This document shows, piece after piece, positions 16,810-26,409 of a stretch of 39,707 bases of DNA (positions are counted from its first letter, which is position 1; the number at the start of each line of letters is the position of its first letter). Under the pieces are notes generated by a model. That model had not been told where the DNA came from. It made no database searches and was given only the letters and a program-made list of their open reading frames with translations. The translations under genes were made by a program, and so were the position numbers. The stretch comes from Westiellopsis prolifica IICB1 (GTDB taxonomy: Bacteria; Cyanobacteriota; Cyanobacteriia; Cyanobacteriales; Nostocaceae): NCBI RefSeq assembly GCF_004323185.1, contig NZ_NAPS01000001.1:998713-1038419 (forward strand), given 5' to 3'.

Positions 16810-17916
16810 TCATAACAACGATAACTGTTCATTCGGTGGCTTATTAAAGCCCATGTGCTTATAGGCTGCTGCTGTGGCTACTCTACCACGGGGTGTCCGG
16901 CTTAAATAGCCGATTTGCATCAAATAAGGTTCATAAACTTCTTCTATGGTTTGGGTATCTTCACCAGTTGTGGCGGCGATTGTTTCTAATCCTACTGGTC
17001 CACCATTAAATTGTTCAATGATTACAGTCAACATTTTGCGGTCTGTCCAATCCAAGCCGCAAGGATCAACTTGGAATAGGTGCAATGCTTCAGCTGCAAC
17101 TTTTTCACAAACTTGCTCAAAGGATTTTACTTCCGCATAATCACGGACACGTTTGAGTAGTCTATTAGCAATCCGTGGTGTGCCTCGCGATCGCCTAGCA
17201 ATTTCTGTCGCACCATCTTTTGTAATAGCAGTTTTGAGTAATTCTGCACTGCGCTGAACAATGAGACTTAGTTCTTCTACCTCATAAAATCTTAATTTTT
17301 GTACTAAGCCAAAGCGATCGCGTAGAGGAGAAGTCAGCGCGCCGACACGAGTTGTTGCCCCTACTAAGGTAAATTTTGCTAGTGGGATACTGCGAGTCCG
17401 AGCGCTGGAACCCTTGCCAACGGTAATATCTAATCTGTAATCTTCCATCGCGGGGTATAAAATTTCTTCGGTCATCCGCGATAGACGATGAATTTCATCG
17501 ATAAATAGAACATCTCCTGGCTTCTGATTCACTAGCAGTCCAACAATATCTCTAGGTCGTTCTAGAGCCGGGGCGCTGGTAATTTTATAGTTCACTCCCA
17601 TCTCAGCTGCTAAAATCATTGCCATTGTGGTTTTACCTAAACCGGGAGGCCCATACAATAGCAGGTGATCTAGCACTTCTCCTCTAGACTTAGCTGCTTT
17701 AATTGCTATTTCCAGTACATCTTTTAAATCTTTTTGCCCAATATAATCGGCAAACCTATGTGGTCGAATACTTTCTTCTTGTTTACCTTGTTCATCAATA
17801 GCAGCTTCGGGTTGCAAAATATTCTCTTCTGGAGATGGTTTTGCTGATTCCTGATGCTGTTTTGGTGGTTTACCGCTTGGATCGTGAGGCTGTTTTTTCG
17901 AGGAAATAATCGCCAT
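16810..17916 (-). CDS. ruvB: Holliday junction branch migration ATPase RuvB
   Basis: RuvB is the hexameric AAA+ motor that drives branch migration of Holliday junctions together with RuvA. The 368-residue protein has an N-terminal extension of about 45 low-complexity residues compared with E. coli RuvB. The normal start of the domain follows ([16 protein letters not shown]), then Walker [12 protein letters not shown] (89-99, K95), Walker B VLFIDEIH (136-143), sensor [18 protein letters not shown], and the C-terminal winged helix ([23 protein letters not shown]). It is transcribed divergently from hisF with 156 bases between. No ruvA or ruvC is nearby, which is usual for cyanobacteria. Confidence 0.98.
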   Translation of the reverse strand: MAIISSKKQPHDPSGKPPKQHQESAKPSPEENILQPEAAIDEQGKQEESIRPHRFADYIGQKDLKDVLEIAIKAAKSRGEVLDHLLLYGPPGLGKTTMAMILAAEMGVNYKITSAPALERPRDIVGLLVNQKPGDVLFIDEIHRLSRMTEEILYPAMEDYRLDITVGKGSSARTRSIPLAKFTLVGATTRVGALTSPLRDRFGLVQKLRFYEVEELSLIVQRSAELLKTAITKDGATEIARRSRGTPRIANRLLKRVRDYAEVKSFEQVCEKVAAEALHLFQVDPCGLDWTDRKMLTVIIEQFNGGPVGLETIAATTGEDTQTIEEVYEPYLMQIGYLSRTPRGRVATAAAYKHMGFNKPPNEQLSLL

Positions 17917-18072
17917 AGTTCAGCTATTAACTTTTACTTGTAGACTTATTGGGGGCAAGTGGTAGCGCACCAACGCGTATAAATACTGACGCAAAATTTT
18001 TCTTTGGAGAAATTACGCTTGCCAATTTAGAATTTAAATTCCGGGGAACTACTTAGGAGTACAAAGTTTGTC

Positions 18073-18846
18073 ATGCTGGCTAAGAGAATCTTACCTTGCT
18101 TAGATGTGAACGCGGGAAGAGTTGTAAAAGGAGTTAACTTTGTTAACCTCCAGGACGCGGGCGATCCTGTTGAATTAGCAAAAGTTTACAACGAAGCTGG
18201 AGCAGATGAGTTAGTGTTTCTGGATATTACAGCTACTCATGAAGACCGTAATACTATTATTGACGTCGTTTACCGCACTGCGGAACAAGTTTTTATTCCT
18301 TTGACTGTTGGCGGTGGCATCCAATCCTTAGAAAATGTTAAAAATCTGTTACGAGCTGGAGCGGACAAGGTTAGTATTAATTCTGCGGCGGTACGTGACC
18401 CAGATTTTATTAATCGGGCTAGCGATCGCTTCGGTAATCAATGCATAGTTGTTGCAATTGATGCTAGACGCAGAAAAGATCCTACCAATCCAGGTTGGGA
18501 TGTGTATGTGCGAGGTGGACGGCAAAATACAGGCATCGATGCTCTTCAATGGGCGCAAGAAGTAGAAAAACGAGGTGCGGGAGAACTATTAGTGACTAGT
18601 ATGGATGCCGATGGAACTAAGGCTGGTTATGACCTCGAATTAACAAAAGCGATCGCCGAAACTGTACAAGTTCCAGTAATTGCTTCCGGTGGTGCAGGTA
18701 ATTGTCAACATATTTATGAAGCACTTACAGAAGGTAGAGCTGAAGCCGCCTTACTAGCTTCACTACTGCATTACGGAGAATTAACCGTGGAGGAAATCAA
18801 AAACTATTTGCGTCATCATCAACTACCAGTACGAATGTATCAGTAA
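18073..18846 (+). CDS. hisF: Imidazole glycerol phosphate synthase subunit HisF
   Basis: HisF is the cyclase half of the HisH-HisF enzyme of histidine biosynthesis. It uses ammonia from HisH to turn PRFAR into imidazole glycerol phosphate and AICAR. The 257-residue TIM barrel keeps both catalytic aspartates, D11 ([15 protein letters not shown]) and D130 (VVAIDARR), and the phosphate-binding loops (LTVGGGI and [10 protein letters not shown]). AGGAG occurs 13 bases upstream of the ATG. No other his gene is adjacent, as expected in cyanobacteria, where his genes are scattered. Confidence 0.98.
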   Translation: MLAKRILPCLDVNAGRVVKGVNFVNLQDAGDPVELAKVYNEAGADELVFLDITATHEDRNTIIDVVYRTAEQVFIPLTVGGGIQSLENVKNLLRAGADKVSINSAAVRDPDFINRASDRFGNQCIVVAIDARRRKDPTNPGWDVYVRGGRQNTGIDALQWAQEVEKRGAGELLVTSMDADGTKAGYDLELTKAIAETVQVPVIASGGAGNCQHIYEALTEGRAEAALLASLLHYGELTVEEIKNYLRHHQLPVRMYQ

Positions 18847-18947
18847 TGTTAGTAGATCTGTGGTTTTGAAGATACATCCAGTACTCAACACACTTCCTGA
18901 AAAGGATGTTAGACTTGGTAAAGAAACATTAATAAATATTAATAAAT

Positions 18948-19139
18948 ATGTTGATTCCTATATTAATTTTTGATGTGGCGCTGGTAGCCTGGTCGCTGCA
19001 TCTGATGGAAAGAGCTTATGAGAGTAAAGAATTTTCCTTGATGTTAGCTGGTTTATTAGTTGCATTAGCCGCAGCTGCAATGATGGTTGTTTACTTTTTG
19101 ATGGGGCATTGTATTAGCTATTTATTACAAGTGTCTTAA
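18948..19139 (+). CDS. Small membrane protein, hypothetical
   Basis: A 63-residue protein with two hydrophobic segments (about 1-18 and 30-52) and a short polar turn containing LMERAYESKEF. It follows hisF by about 100 bases. No Shine-Dalgarno is seen before the ATG. Composition and the clean two-helix pattern favour a real gene. No function can be named. Confidence 0.6.
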   Translation: MLIPILIFDVALVAWSLHLMERAYESKEFSLMLAGLLVALAAAAMMVVYFLMGHCISYLLQVS

Positions 19140-19286
19140 TCAAAAAGATGCTGATTTAGAGTAAATGACAAAACAAAAATAGCTTTGTGGTATTATCCAT
19201 TACTCATTTTTTTAATTGCCAACAAACCAAATACTAAAGAACCAATATTACGCTAATCCAAATGTAAACTGAAACGGAATATTCAC

Positions 19287-19393
19287 TATATAGCAATCCT
19301 ATATGATTTGTGAAATTGCAGAGCTTAGATCCCCGACTTCTCAACAGAAGTCGGGGATCTTGTGTCTCACTAATGATTTGGGAATACTATATA
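19287..19393. mobile_element. 107-bp MITE-like palindromic element
   Basis: Imperfect terminal inverted repeats of about 26 bases (19287-19312 and 19368-19393, both beginning TATATAG when read inward) enclose a perfect 15-bp stem. That stem is AGATCCCCGACTTCT (19327-19341) with AGAAGTCGGGGATCT (19346-19360) and a CAAC loop. There is no coding capacity. Size, nested inverted repeats and AT-rich flanks fit a non-autonomous MITE; the inner palindrome is a familiar cyanobacterial dispersed repeat. The remaining sequence of the 19140-19455 gap shows nothing else. Confidence 0.75.
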
Positions 19394-19455
19394 TCCTATA
19401 AGTAAAGTTGTTAGCTCCAAGTTATCAAAACTTCTGACATGAATAATTAGCGAAG

Positions 19456-20073
19456 CTAATTAACAGGAACTTTCATCATCAAACCATATTTATCTAAAGC
19501 TGCTAAAGAAACATCAGGAAGATGATTGAGCATTTCATTCCATGTGCTGCAAGCATGTAATGCTTCCACAACAACTGAAAGAGGTTCAGAGAAAATATTT
19601 TCAAATTCTGCTTCACCTGAAAGTTTATTTTGATAAGCTAACTGTTCCTGTGGAGGGATAAATTGAGCATTAATATCTGGACGATTTCCCCTAGCATCAA
19701 CACGATACCAACCTATTTTCGGTAGGTATATTGCATTGAAACCATGCAAGCTATAGGGTTCACCATGATCATGAATGCTTAGTCTCTGATAGCACAACCC
19801 TGCTGGAATACCATTTGCTCTGAGTAACGCTGCTAACAAATGACTCTTTGCATAGCAATAACCTGTTTTATATTTGAGTACATCTGAAGCTTTACAAGTT
19901 ACAGGATTCATTTGATAGTCGCAACTATGATAAATTTCATCTCGTACCCACTCAAAACAAGCTTTCGCGATCGCCTCTGGTGTTTGATGGTTTGATGCAA
20001 GGGTTTTCGCTAATTCCAGAACTGTAGGATGTTCCCAGTCAATAATTTCGGTTGCTTCTAAATATTCTTTCAT
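19456..20073 (-). CDS. Transglutaminase-like cysteine protease-fold protein
   Basis: A 205-residue protein of the bacterial transglutaminase-like superfamily. The Cys-His-Asp triad is visible: C73 in TGYCYAKSHLLAALLRANGIP, H110 in SLHGFNAIYL and D126 in WYRVDARGN. Spacing is standard. Members act as peptidases or hydrolases of amide bonds more often than as crosslinkers, and the substrate is unknown. There is no signal peptide, so it should be cytoplasmic. It reads in the same direction as the baeRF-like gene upstream, but a roughly 240-base repeat-rich gap separates them. Confidence 0.9.
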   Translation of the reverse strand: MKEYLEATEIIDWEHPTVLELAKTLASNHQTPEAIAKACFEWVRDEIYHSCDYQMNPVTCKASDVLKYKTGYCYAKSHLLAALLRANGIPAGLCYQRLSIHDHGEPYSLHGFNAIYLPKIGWYRVDARGNRPDINAQFIPPQEQLAYQNKLSGEAEFENIFSEPLSVVVEALHACSTWNEMLNHLPDVSLAALDKYGLMMKVPVN

Positions 20074-20125
20074 AATGAAGTTAAGACCAGTCCTTTCAAG
20101 GTGTAAATCTGGAAAATGAAAATTT

Positions 20126-20281
20126 CTTGGTGTCTTAGTGTCTTAGTGTTTCAATAATTATTTTTTCACCACCCTTCGGGTTCGCCACCTTGCCTACTCT
20201 TACGAGAAGCCGCTGGCGCGTCTACGTGACGGGAACCGCCAAGACGGCAAGTGGACTCACCAAGACACTAAGACACTAAGA
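20126..20281. repeat. Interrupted inverted repeat with decamer arms
   Basis: The left arm (about 20127-20149, CTTGGTGTCTTAGTGTCTTA plus GTG) and the right arm (about 20258-20280) are complementary at 21 of 23 positions. Each arm is itself built of a 10-base CACTAAGACA unit. The interior holds further partly complementary GCCACCTTGCC/GGCAAGTGGAC pieces and fragments of a GC-rich dispersed cyanobacterial repeat. It resembles a composite MITE-like insertion between two minus-strand genes. Confidence 0.6.
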
Positions 20282-20312
20282 AGAAATATAGCTTCATCCC
20301 TTTCTCGTGTGT

Positions 20313-21482
20313 TTAATATCGGAAAATAGCTGCTGCTGGTACGCCATTTGGTAATTCTCCTGGTTCGACAGTGTAAACTGCTCCACCATTTAGCAGGGTA
20401 TGAATAGCAGCAAAATCCAACATGTCTTGATCATCTGGTTGTGCTTCTGAGTGCAAATCTACAGCCATTGTCTCAGGATCAAAGTCACCCCACACCTGTT
20501 GAGCTACAGGCACTAATAAATAATCTACTCTTTTGTAATATGCAGCAGGAATTATTTCTTTAAGATCGCCAGAAGCTCTACCAGTTCCTTGACCGATAAT
20601 TTGTTGGAAAAGTTCTGTAATGGCTTGTGGTGTTTGAGTATAAATAGGTTCCACAATTCGCCAAGCCTTTTCATGTAGTTCTTCTGACTTGACAATATCT
20701 ACATTAGCAGCCATACCTTCTTCTACAAGATTGTGGTAAGTATTAGCTTCTTTGTAAATTGGAAAGAGATATTCAACTCCTGCTAAGACTAAAGGTGCTT
20801 TTGCATCCCGTAGTCTTTCGTGTAATGCTTCATTGATAAGATAGAAGAACTGGAGGATATCTTTCTGATGTTGGTCGCGATCAGGACTTCCCTGACCATG
20901 AAATTCACCAGGTTGTGAAGAAGGATTGCTTGTTGCACCCTTAGATGCTCCTATTCGGAACTGACCTGTTTTGGCAGTTTCATCGTAATTTAAGGCTTCT
21001 TCAAGACTCTTGGGTAGATTTTCTACTTCTATTTCATGAATCGTGTAACGTGTTCCCTCAAAGAACCTAATATTGTCTTGACTTAAAGCCAAGACGAAAA
21101 AGCGTCCATCATTGTTAATTAGGTGTAATAAAGGTTTGAGGTGGAATTGATTACTAACAACTACTAATTCTTCAAACTCTATCGGTAGTTGATAATAGCG
21201 AAAAATATTTGGTGATCTGAAAATTGCCAAGCAATGATCTTGGTGTTGCCAAAATTCATTTGTATCTAATTCTTTAGCTGGCTGGAGAAAATCTACTGCA
21301 TCAGTATGACGCATTTCCATTTTATCTAGACGTTCTTCTGCTTCACGAATCAAATTTTTGAAGCGAATTGGATTTTGTCGAATTTCAGCGCCAGCTTTTT
21401 GCATTGGTATGTATAGAGAAACACAAGGATATTCTGTACTTTCTACTAATTTTTTTAGTTCTTGAATGGATAATGGGTTCAT
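20313..21482 (-). CDS. Bacterial archaeo-eukaryotic release factor (baeRF)-like protein
   Basis: A 389-residue protein resembling the baeRF group (bacterial relatives of eRF1/Pelota, family 3-like). It begins MNPLSIQELKKLVESTEYPCVSLYIPM; the SLYIP strand is typical. A middle domain around residues 115-180 (RFFVLALSQDNIRFFEGTRY) is followed by a glycine-rich linker and an HxxD-rich segment (GQGSPDRDQHQKDILQFF, about 200-217). The C-terminal domain includes PLVLAGVEYLFPIYKEANTY and ends GGAVYTVEPGELPNGVPAAAIFRY. A ribosome-linked role is inferred from family studies and has not been shown. It is not a normal release factor; there is no GGQ peptidyl-hydrolysis motif. Confidence 0.75.
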   Translation of the reverse strand: MNPLSIQELKKLVESTEYPCVSLYIPMQKAGAEIRQNPIRFKNLIREAEERLDKMEMRHTDAVDFLQPAKELDTNEFWQHQDHCLAIFRSPNIFRYYQLPIEFEELVVVSNQFHLKPLLHLINNDGRFFVLALSQDNIRFFEGTRYTIHEIEVENLPKSLEEALNYDETAKTGQFRIGASKGATSNPSSQPGEFHGQGSPDRDQHQKDILQFFYLINEALHERLRDAKAPLVLAGVEYLFPIYKEANTYHNLVEEGMAANVDIVKSEELHEKAWRIVEPIYTQTPQAITELFQQIIGQGTGRASGDLKEIIPAAYYKRVDYLLVPVAQQVWGDFDPETMAVDLHSEAQPDDQDMLDFAAIHTLLNGGAVYTVEPGELPNGVPAAAIFRY

Positions 21483-21507
21483 ATTTTTAGTTCCTATCTA
21501 TCAATTC

Positions 21508-21695
21508 AAACTGATACCAATTTAAAAAATGATTGCGACAGATAAATTCATGTAACCCGAATGCAGAAGGCGATTCCCAATCCGTCTTGAAAAGCTGAGG
21601 TTCCCTCCGGAATGCTACTCTACCTTAAAGCCAATGATCGCGTCTACAAACTTTTCGCAAAATCTACAATTCAAAATCCAATATGGTATAAGTTG
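21508..21695. mobile_element. Possible degraded MITE
   Basis: AAACTGATACCAATTT (21508-21523) and the inverted AACTTATACCATATTGGATTT (read from 21694 leftwards) resemble each other as weak terminal inverted repeats. Between them is non-coding sequence with scraps of a dispersed GC-rich repeat. The match is imperfect, so the call is tentative. Confidence 0.3.
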
Positions 21696-21743
21696 TCTAA
21701 ATTAATTGAAATTAATTTATATAATGACTACATCTTTCTTTTG

Positions 21744-21797
21744 ATAAAAAAATACCTACCTTAATCCCTCTCTTAAGACAGAGGTAAAAGTAGGTAC
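21744..21797 (-). terminator. Intrinsic terminator after the DUF1361 gene
   Basis: Read on the minus strand, GTAGGTA-type arms (21753-21759 with 21790-21796) enclose a CCTCT/AGAGG inner helix (21767-21771 with 21780-21784). The hairpin is followed by a run of seven T (complement of 21746-21752). It lies 65 bases beyond the stop of the gene at 21862. Confidence 0.75.
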
Positions 21798-21861
21798 AGA
21801 AATTAATGAGTTGTGTTAATGATTATTTGTTGTTTTAAATCCAAATTGAAAATCACTTAAG

Positions 21862-22533
21862 TTAACCCGCATGATGACTATTAGGATTAATACTTGTTGA
21901 CTGAATACCTATGCTTTTACTTTGTCGGCTCACAAAACCTAAAGTTACTCGTTTCATTAGCCAGTGTAAGCCCACAAGTATAGCAAAAGTAATAGCAATG
22001 ATCACTAAAGGCTGTTTACCCAAAGTTTCTTCTATGCCTCTAGTTAACAAAGCATCTGGTTGAGTGATAAAATCCCAACTGTTAAAACGCAAGAATCTAC
22101 CCCAATAAATACCAACAGCACATAAAGCATGAGTGATCATTTCCATCCAGACAATCCATTGACTTTTGCCAATACGGTGCAGATAGTATCCCACATTGAT
22201 TAAGGATATAACATAAGCTTCAAAACCAGCCATGATGACTAGAAAATACACAGGAATTAGCACCAAGGTAATCATCCACACAGATTGAATTGTGCGGATA
22301 TCGTCGATGAGGTGAATGATATCAGTTAACAAATACGGTGCATTTGGTAAAAAAGCGTAGAAGACCAAAAATCCTAGCCACCAAACCCAAGAACGCCCAC
22401 GTTTGACGCGAAACAGCCAAACGCTCAAAGCTAAAGGTATAAACGCCAGAAATAAATTCCAAGTCATCCAACGCATATTGATTTGCAAGACCTGTAGAAC
22501 TCTGGACACCAATTCAATCAGTTCCGCTTTCAT
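21862..22533 (-). CDS. DUF1361 membrane protein
   Basis: A 223-residue integral membrane protein of the DUF1361 family with about six hydrophobic segments. Family-like signatures are MRWMTWNLFLAFIPLALS near the N-terminus, FLVFYAFLPNAPYLLTDIIHL at about 76-96, and RFLRFNSWDFITQP at about 146-159. The acidic/histidine DIIHL segment is the most conserved part of this family. Function is not known. A proper intrinsic terminator lies downstream, and a 399-base gene-free stretch lies upstream. Confidence 0.85.
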   Translation of the reverse strand: MKAELIELVSRVLQVLQINMRWMTWNLFLAFIPLALSVWLFRVKRGRSWVWWLGFLVFYAFLPNAPYLLTDIIHLIDDIRTIQSVWMITLVLIPVYFLVIMAGFEAYVISLINVGYYLHRIGKSQWIVWMEMITHALCAVGIYWGRFLRFNSWDFITQPDALLTRGIEETLGKQPLVIIAITFAILVGLHWLMKRVTLGFVSRQSKSIGIQSTSINPNSHHAG

Positions 22534-22932
22534 CGCTGCTTCCTCAGAGGATTGTGTGAGTGATTATGTATTTTCTGGATATGAACTCAGTTACTTGAGA
22601 CTGGTATTAGGGTGGTCATTTGTCTAATTTGAAAATGGATGTAGGGGTGAAAGGGTATAGGGATTTAGGGGTGTAGAAAGAGTCAAATTTTTATTCTCCC
22701 TAGTGTACGCAGTTCATCATGGCTACTTAAATTTTTGATGCATATAAACGACTTTGCTTTGGTGTTGATATGATTAGGAAGACTGGTTAATCAATTTCCT
22801 AGTATACCCAGAACTAAAAAATAGGCTACTACCTGAGAATGGAATTGTTGTTATGTTTGTCACTATAGTTATATATATTTCACTCTGACTAGGAGCTTTT
22901 CCTGAAAGGTAGATGATTTTCTTGCTCACGGA
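22534..22932. other. Intergenic region, nothing recognised
   Basis: Between the DUF1361 gene start and the end of the NACHT gene. The sequence is AT-rich with a short G-rich stretch near 22645-22680. No gene, RNA or clear repeat was recognised. It must hold the DUF1361 promoter and the NACHT gene terminator, but neither is evident. Confidence 0.4.
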
Positions 22933-25005
22933 TTAATGATGATTGACTAACAATAAATTTTTTTCTATGGATTTGATTGTTGCGGAAGTCACATTACTAG
23001 CCTTATTGAGACAATCTAGTAAAATCTTATTAGCGTTCCAATATTCCTGTAATTTTTGTAAGTCATTTTCCTCAAACTGCCAATCATGACCTATTTGGCG
23101 ATCGCGAATGATTAAATCTCGTAGTTTATTAGTCCAGGTTTCTCCGTTTTCTTGCCACCATCGTTTCAAAGCTATTCTACTTTCTTGGGATGACGGAAGT
23201 TCCTGGTGTAGATTTTGCAGTGATTGCTGTAGATCAGAACTATCTTGTTGTAAGTGCTGTAAGTCAAGAGCAAGTACGATACACTGTAAGCGTTGACAGA
23301 AAATATCACTCGTCATCCTTAAACTAACAGTCAATGCATGTATTAATGCCATATCTAAAGCTAAATCAACAGCTAATTTTCCTGCTAATCTACCATCTAG
23401 AGATAAAGCTAATGTTTGATTATAAGCAAGAGAATAATCTGGAGGCAGAGCCAGGGTAAAATAAAAAGCACGTACACTAGCCGGATAATAAGACACCTTC
23501 ATACTAGAGGTTTTTTCACCTAACCAAATCAAAAACTTTTGCAATTTCTGATTTGAAATCACTAAATTATCTACTTGTTGTTTCATTAATAACAATAAAT
23601 CATCCGCAGGCTGCATCATTTCCGCAGCTAGTAAAAAAACTTCTCGCCAACGTTTTTCACCAATATGGATGACAAATTTTTGCAGGTTTTGGGATTTTCC
23701 AATAGTAACTATTTCTCTCGCCGTTAAATATTCTTGAAATGTGAAATGCGAAAAAGAATAAATACCCCGCCTTTGTTCTAGTAATAAACCGTGTTGTGCT
23801 TCAATAGCTTTTAATGCAGCAGTACTAAGCTGTTCCAATACTTCTAAATCTGTCGGTGTATTAGGAAGATCACGTAGATACTCGGCGATCAATAATTGTA
23901 TTTTGGTTTTTGGAAAAAAGTAATCTCCTTGAGTAAAGGTAGTTGCTGCTAAACGACAAAGTAACTTAATTTGATGTAGTAATGACAAATTGTGATCAAG
24001 TTCATCTTTTTTAATTTCTCTAGCTTCGTTCCAACGCACTAATAACAATTCTAATGCTTGCTTGTAAAATTCTGATCGCAAGGCTGGAAAATCGCCTAAA
24101 AACTGAAATACCAAGCAAATAAGATTTAATAAAATTGACGTTGTTGCTAACTCTAAAATTTGCTGATTTTCTGGTAGTTCTAATTTTTGCATAAATTCAG
24201 AAGCTTTGACTTTTCCCTCCCAAAGAGAATTTTTAACAACAGCTACAAACCATTTATCTGCAAAGGTTGCGATTTGTGATTTACTAAAATCAGCAATTTC
24301 AACTTCAGTAAAACCCTTAAACTGATATGGCTGGGCAGCAAGACGACAAGTAATAATTATTGTATTTTTATAATATTTTTCAGAAAATTTGCATATTTCT
24401 TTAATAACTTTTTCACTTTGTGAATCTGTTAATTCATCTAATGAATCTAGTAAAATTAATGCTTTTCCATGATAAAAAATTGACATGATTTCAGATTCAG
24501 AAAAGTCATAATCTTGAAAATATTGATAAATATATTTTGATAATATAATTTTATTGCTATCACTATTGGTTGCAACAAAATCTTTTAAACTAATAAAAAC
24601 TGGTAGATAATCTGATTTAAACTTACCTTGATTACAACGAACTGCTATTGATTGTAAAAAGCTGGTTTTACCAGAACCTATTTTGCCAAATACCATCAAT
24701 TTGGAGTACTTAGCAACTGCTTCTAAAGCAGGAATTCTTTTTTGATTCAAATTAGCTAAATTAAAACGGTCAAAACTATTAGAATCTAGCTGTTGTAATT
24801 CAGTCGTGTTCAGCCATCTTTTACTGGTAATTTCTTCAAAAACATCGACTTCTACATAAAGATCATCTAAAGCTATGGGTCCAGCAATATCCAAAAGATG
24901 AAGAGTTCCACATTGGGCTTGAATTTTTTCATAGTGAGCAAAGCGTGCTTTTCGCACTAGGGTGTCAATATCTGAAGTATTTTCCACGATTGTTTCCAAA
25001 GACAT
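22933..25005 (-). CDS. NACHT-domain STAND NTPase, possible antiphage NLR-like protein
   Basis: A 690-residue NACHT ATPase. Walker A is GKIGSGKT (107-114, K113) in LMVFGKIGSGKTSFLQS, and Walker B is ALILLDSLDEL (182-192). They are followed by typical NACHT sensor motifs (IIITCRLAAQPYQFKGFTEVEI) and a helical region ending around residue 450 (YSFSHFTFQEYLTAREIV). The region about 450-590 is helical and leucine-rich. The last roughly 90 residues (LQKLQEYWNANKILLDCLNKASNV) resemble the short NACHT-associated C-terminal domain seen in bacterial NLR-like antiphage proteins. There is no obvious N-terminal effector: the first 90 residues have no enzyme motif. Bacterial NACHT proteins include proven antiphage factors; defence is the leading hypothesis. 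It stands alone. Confidence 0.9.
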   Translation of the reverse strand: MSLETIVENTSDIDTLVRKARFAHYEKIQAQCGTLHLLDIAGPIALDDLYVEVDVFEEITSKRWLNTTELQQLDSNSFDRFNLANLNQKRIPALEAVAKYSKLMVFGKIGSGKTSFLQSIAVRCNQGKFKSDYLPVFISLKDFVATNSDSNKIILSKYIYQYFQDYDFSESEIMSIFYHGKALILLDSLDELTDSQSEKVIKEICKFSEKYYKNTIIITCRLAAQPYQFKGFTEVEIADFSKSQIATFADKWFVAVVKNSLWEGKVKASEFMQKLELPENQQILELATTSILLNLICLVFQFLGDFPALRSEFYKQALELLLVRWNEAREIKKDELDHNLSLLHQIKLLCRLAATTFTQGDYFFPKTKIQLLIAEYLRDLPNTPTDLEVLEQLSTAALKAIEAQHGLLLEQRRGIYSFSHFTFQEYLTAREIVTIGKSQNLQKFVIHIGEKRWREVFLLAAEMMQPADDLLLLMKQQVDNLVISNQKLQKFLIWLGEKTSSMKVSYYPASVRAFYFTLALPPDYSLAYNQTLALSLDGRLAGKLAVDLALDMALIHALTVSLRMTSDIFCQRLQCIVLALDLQHLQQDSSDLQQSLQNLHQELPSSQESRIALKRWWQENGETWTNKLRDLIIRDRQIGHDWQFEENDLQKLQEYWNANKILLDCLNKASNVTSATIKSIEKNLLLVNHH

Positions 25006-25148
25006 TGATTCACGAGGTTACGCAACTGGCACATTATCTTAATCAAATATTTGTACTGAGGACTAAAGTCTTCACTACAAATATCAAATGAAAAATGAAA
25101 ATTTTATGTGACACCTGCGTAACTCCTAACTCTTTTTTTACTGACAAT

Positions 25149-26354
25149 TTAAGTAGGTGAATAAGTAGACAAAAACTTTTGAAATTCACCTGCTGCTACA
25201 GGACGGCTAAACAGAAAACCTTGCATAGCATCACAGTTATATTGTTGTAAAAACTCTTTTTCTGATTCAGTTTCTACACCTTCAGCAATCACTTGAAGAT
25301 TCAAATTGTGGCCCATTTGAATCAATGCTGTTGTAATAGCAGCTTTTTGGGTATCGTTGACAACATTGTGAATAAAGTAACGATCAATTTTCAACTTATT
25401 GATCGGTAATTTTTTTAAATACATTAAAGAAGAGTAGCCTGTACCAAAATCATCAATTGCAATTTTTATACCCAAAGAACGTAATTCATTCATTGTGGCG
25501 ATCGCACTATTGATATCCTGCATAACCAAGCTTTCAGTTAGCTCTAATTCTAGGTAATGTGGTTCCAAATTACTCGCCGCTAAAAAGTTGACAATTTTTT
25601 TACTCAAGTCTGGTTGAGAAAATTGACGGGCTGAAAAATTAACAGCAATACACAACGGAGCATAACCTGCATTTTGCCAAGCTTTATTTTGTTGACAAAC
25701 ACTTTGTAAAACCCATTCACCAATGGGAATAATTAAACCTGTAGACTCTGCTAAGGGAATCAATTCAGAAGGCGCAACCAATCCCAATTCTGGACTTTGC
25801 CATCTCAATAAAGCTTCTGCGCCAATGATTTTTCCAGAATTAATATCTACTTGTGGTTGATACTCAACATAAAATTGCCGAAAATTTCCTTGCTCAATAG
25901 CTCGTTGTAAAATATTTTTTACAGCCAACATTTCGCTATTAAAAGCCTTAATTTGTGGGCTAGCAGAAAAATATTGTTTTAACGTAGCTTGTTTTTGCAA
26001 ACGCCCATCAATTGCACTCAATAATTCAGCACGAGTAAATGGTTTTGTCAGATAGTCATCTGCACCCAATTCCATACCTTGGCGGAAGTCAGTTTTAGTT
26101 GATTTTGCCGTGAGAAAAATAAATGGAATTGTTGCTGTTAGTGCTTCTTGACGTAAATTTGTTAGTACACCATAACCATCAATTTCTGGCATCATTAAAT
26201 CACACAAAATTAGATCAGGAGTCTCATTTAAAGCTAACTTGATTCCTACTTTCCCATTAGCAGCACCAATAGTTTTGAAATCTTCTGATTCTAGCAATTC
26301 TATAATATTTTCTCTAACGAAATTTTCATCTTCGATTACTAAAATTTTAGTCAT
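25149..26354 (-). CDS. REC-EAL response regulator (c-di-GMP phosphodiesterase)
   Basis: A 401-residue response regulator. The receiver domain (1-120) has the phospho-acceptor D52 in LILCDLMMPEIDG, an acidic pocket (IEDE) and the conserved K104 region (YLTKPF). The EAL domain (about 155-398) hydrolyses c-di-GMP to pGpG. The catalytic set is present: E180-A-L in GAEALLRW, N239 in AVNFSARQ, ELTES at 271-275, DDFGTGYSS at 301-309, K322 in LKIDR, E358 in VIAEGVE and Q378 in DAMQGF. It should therefore be active rather than a degenerate sensor. It follows the hybrid-sensor kinase gene by 55 bases on the same strand, so the two are probably one operon and a cognate pair. Confidence 0.96.
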   Translation of the reverse strand: MTKILVIEDENFVRENIIELLESEDFKTIGAANGKVGIKLALNETPDLILCDLMMPEIDGYGVLTNLRQEALTATIPFIFLTAKSTKTDFRQGMELGADDYLTKPFTRAELLSAIDGRLQKQATLKQYFSASPQIKAFNSEMLAVKNILQRAIEQGNFRQFYVEYQPQVDINSGKIIGAEALLRWQSPELGLVAPSELIPLAESTGLIIPIGEWVLQSVCQQNKAWQNAGYAPLCIAVNFSARQFSQPDLSKKIVNFLAASNLEPHYLELELTESLVMQDINSAIATMNELRSLGIKIAIDDFGTGYSSLMYLKKLPINKLKIDRYFIHNVVNDTQKAAITTALIQMGHNLNLQVIAEGVETESEKEFLQQYNCDAMQGFLFSRPVAAGEFQKFLSTYSPT

Positions 26355-26409
26355 ATTATCTGGTTTGATTGATTATTTTTTATTAGGCTTTTGGAGTGGA
26401 TACACATAA

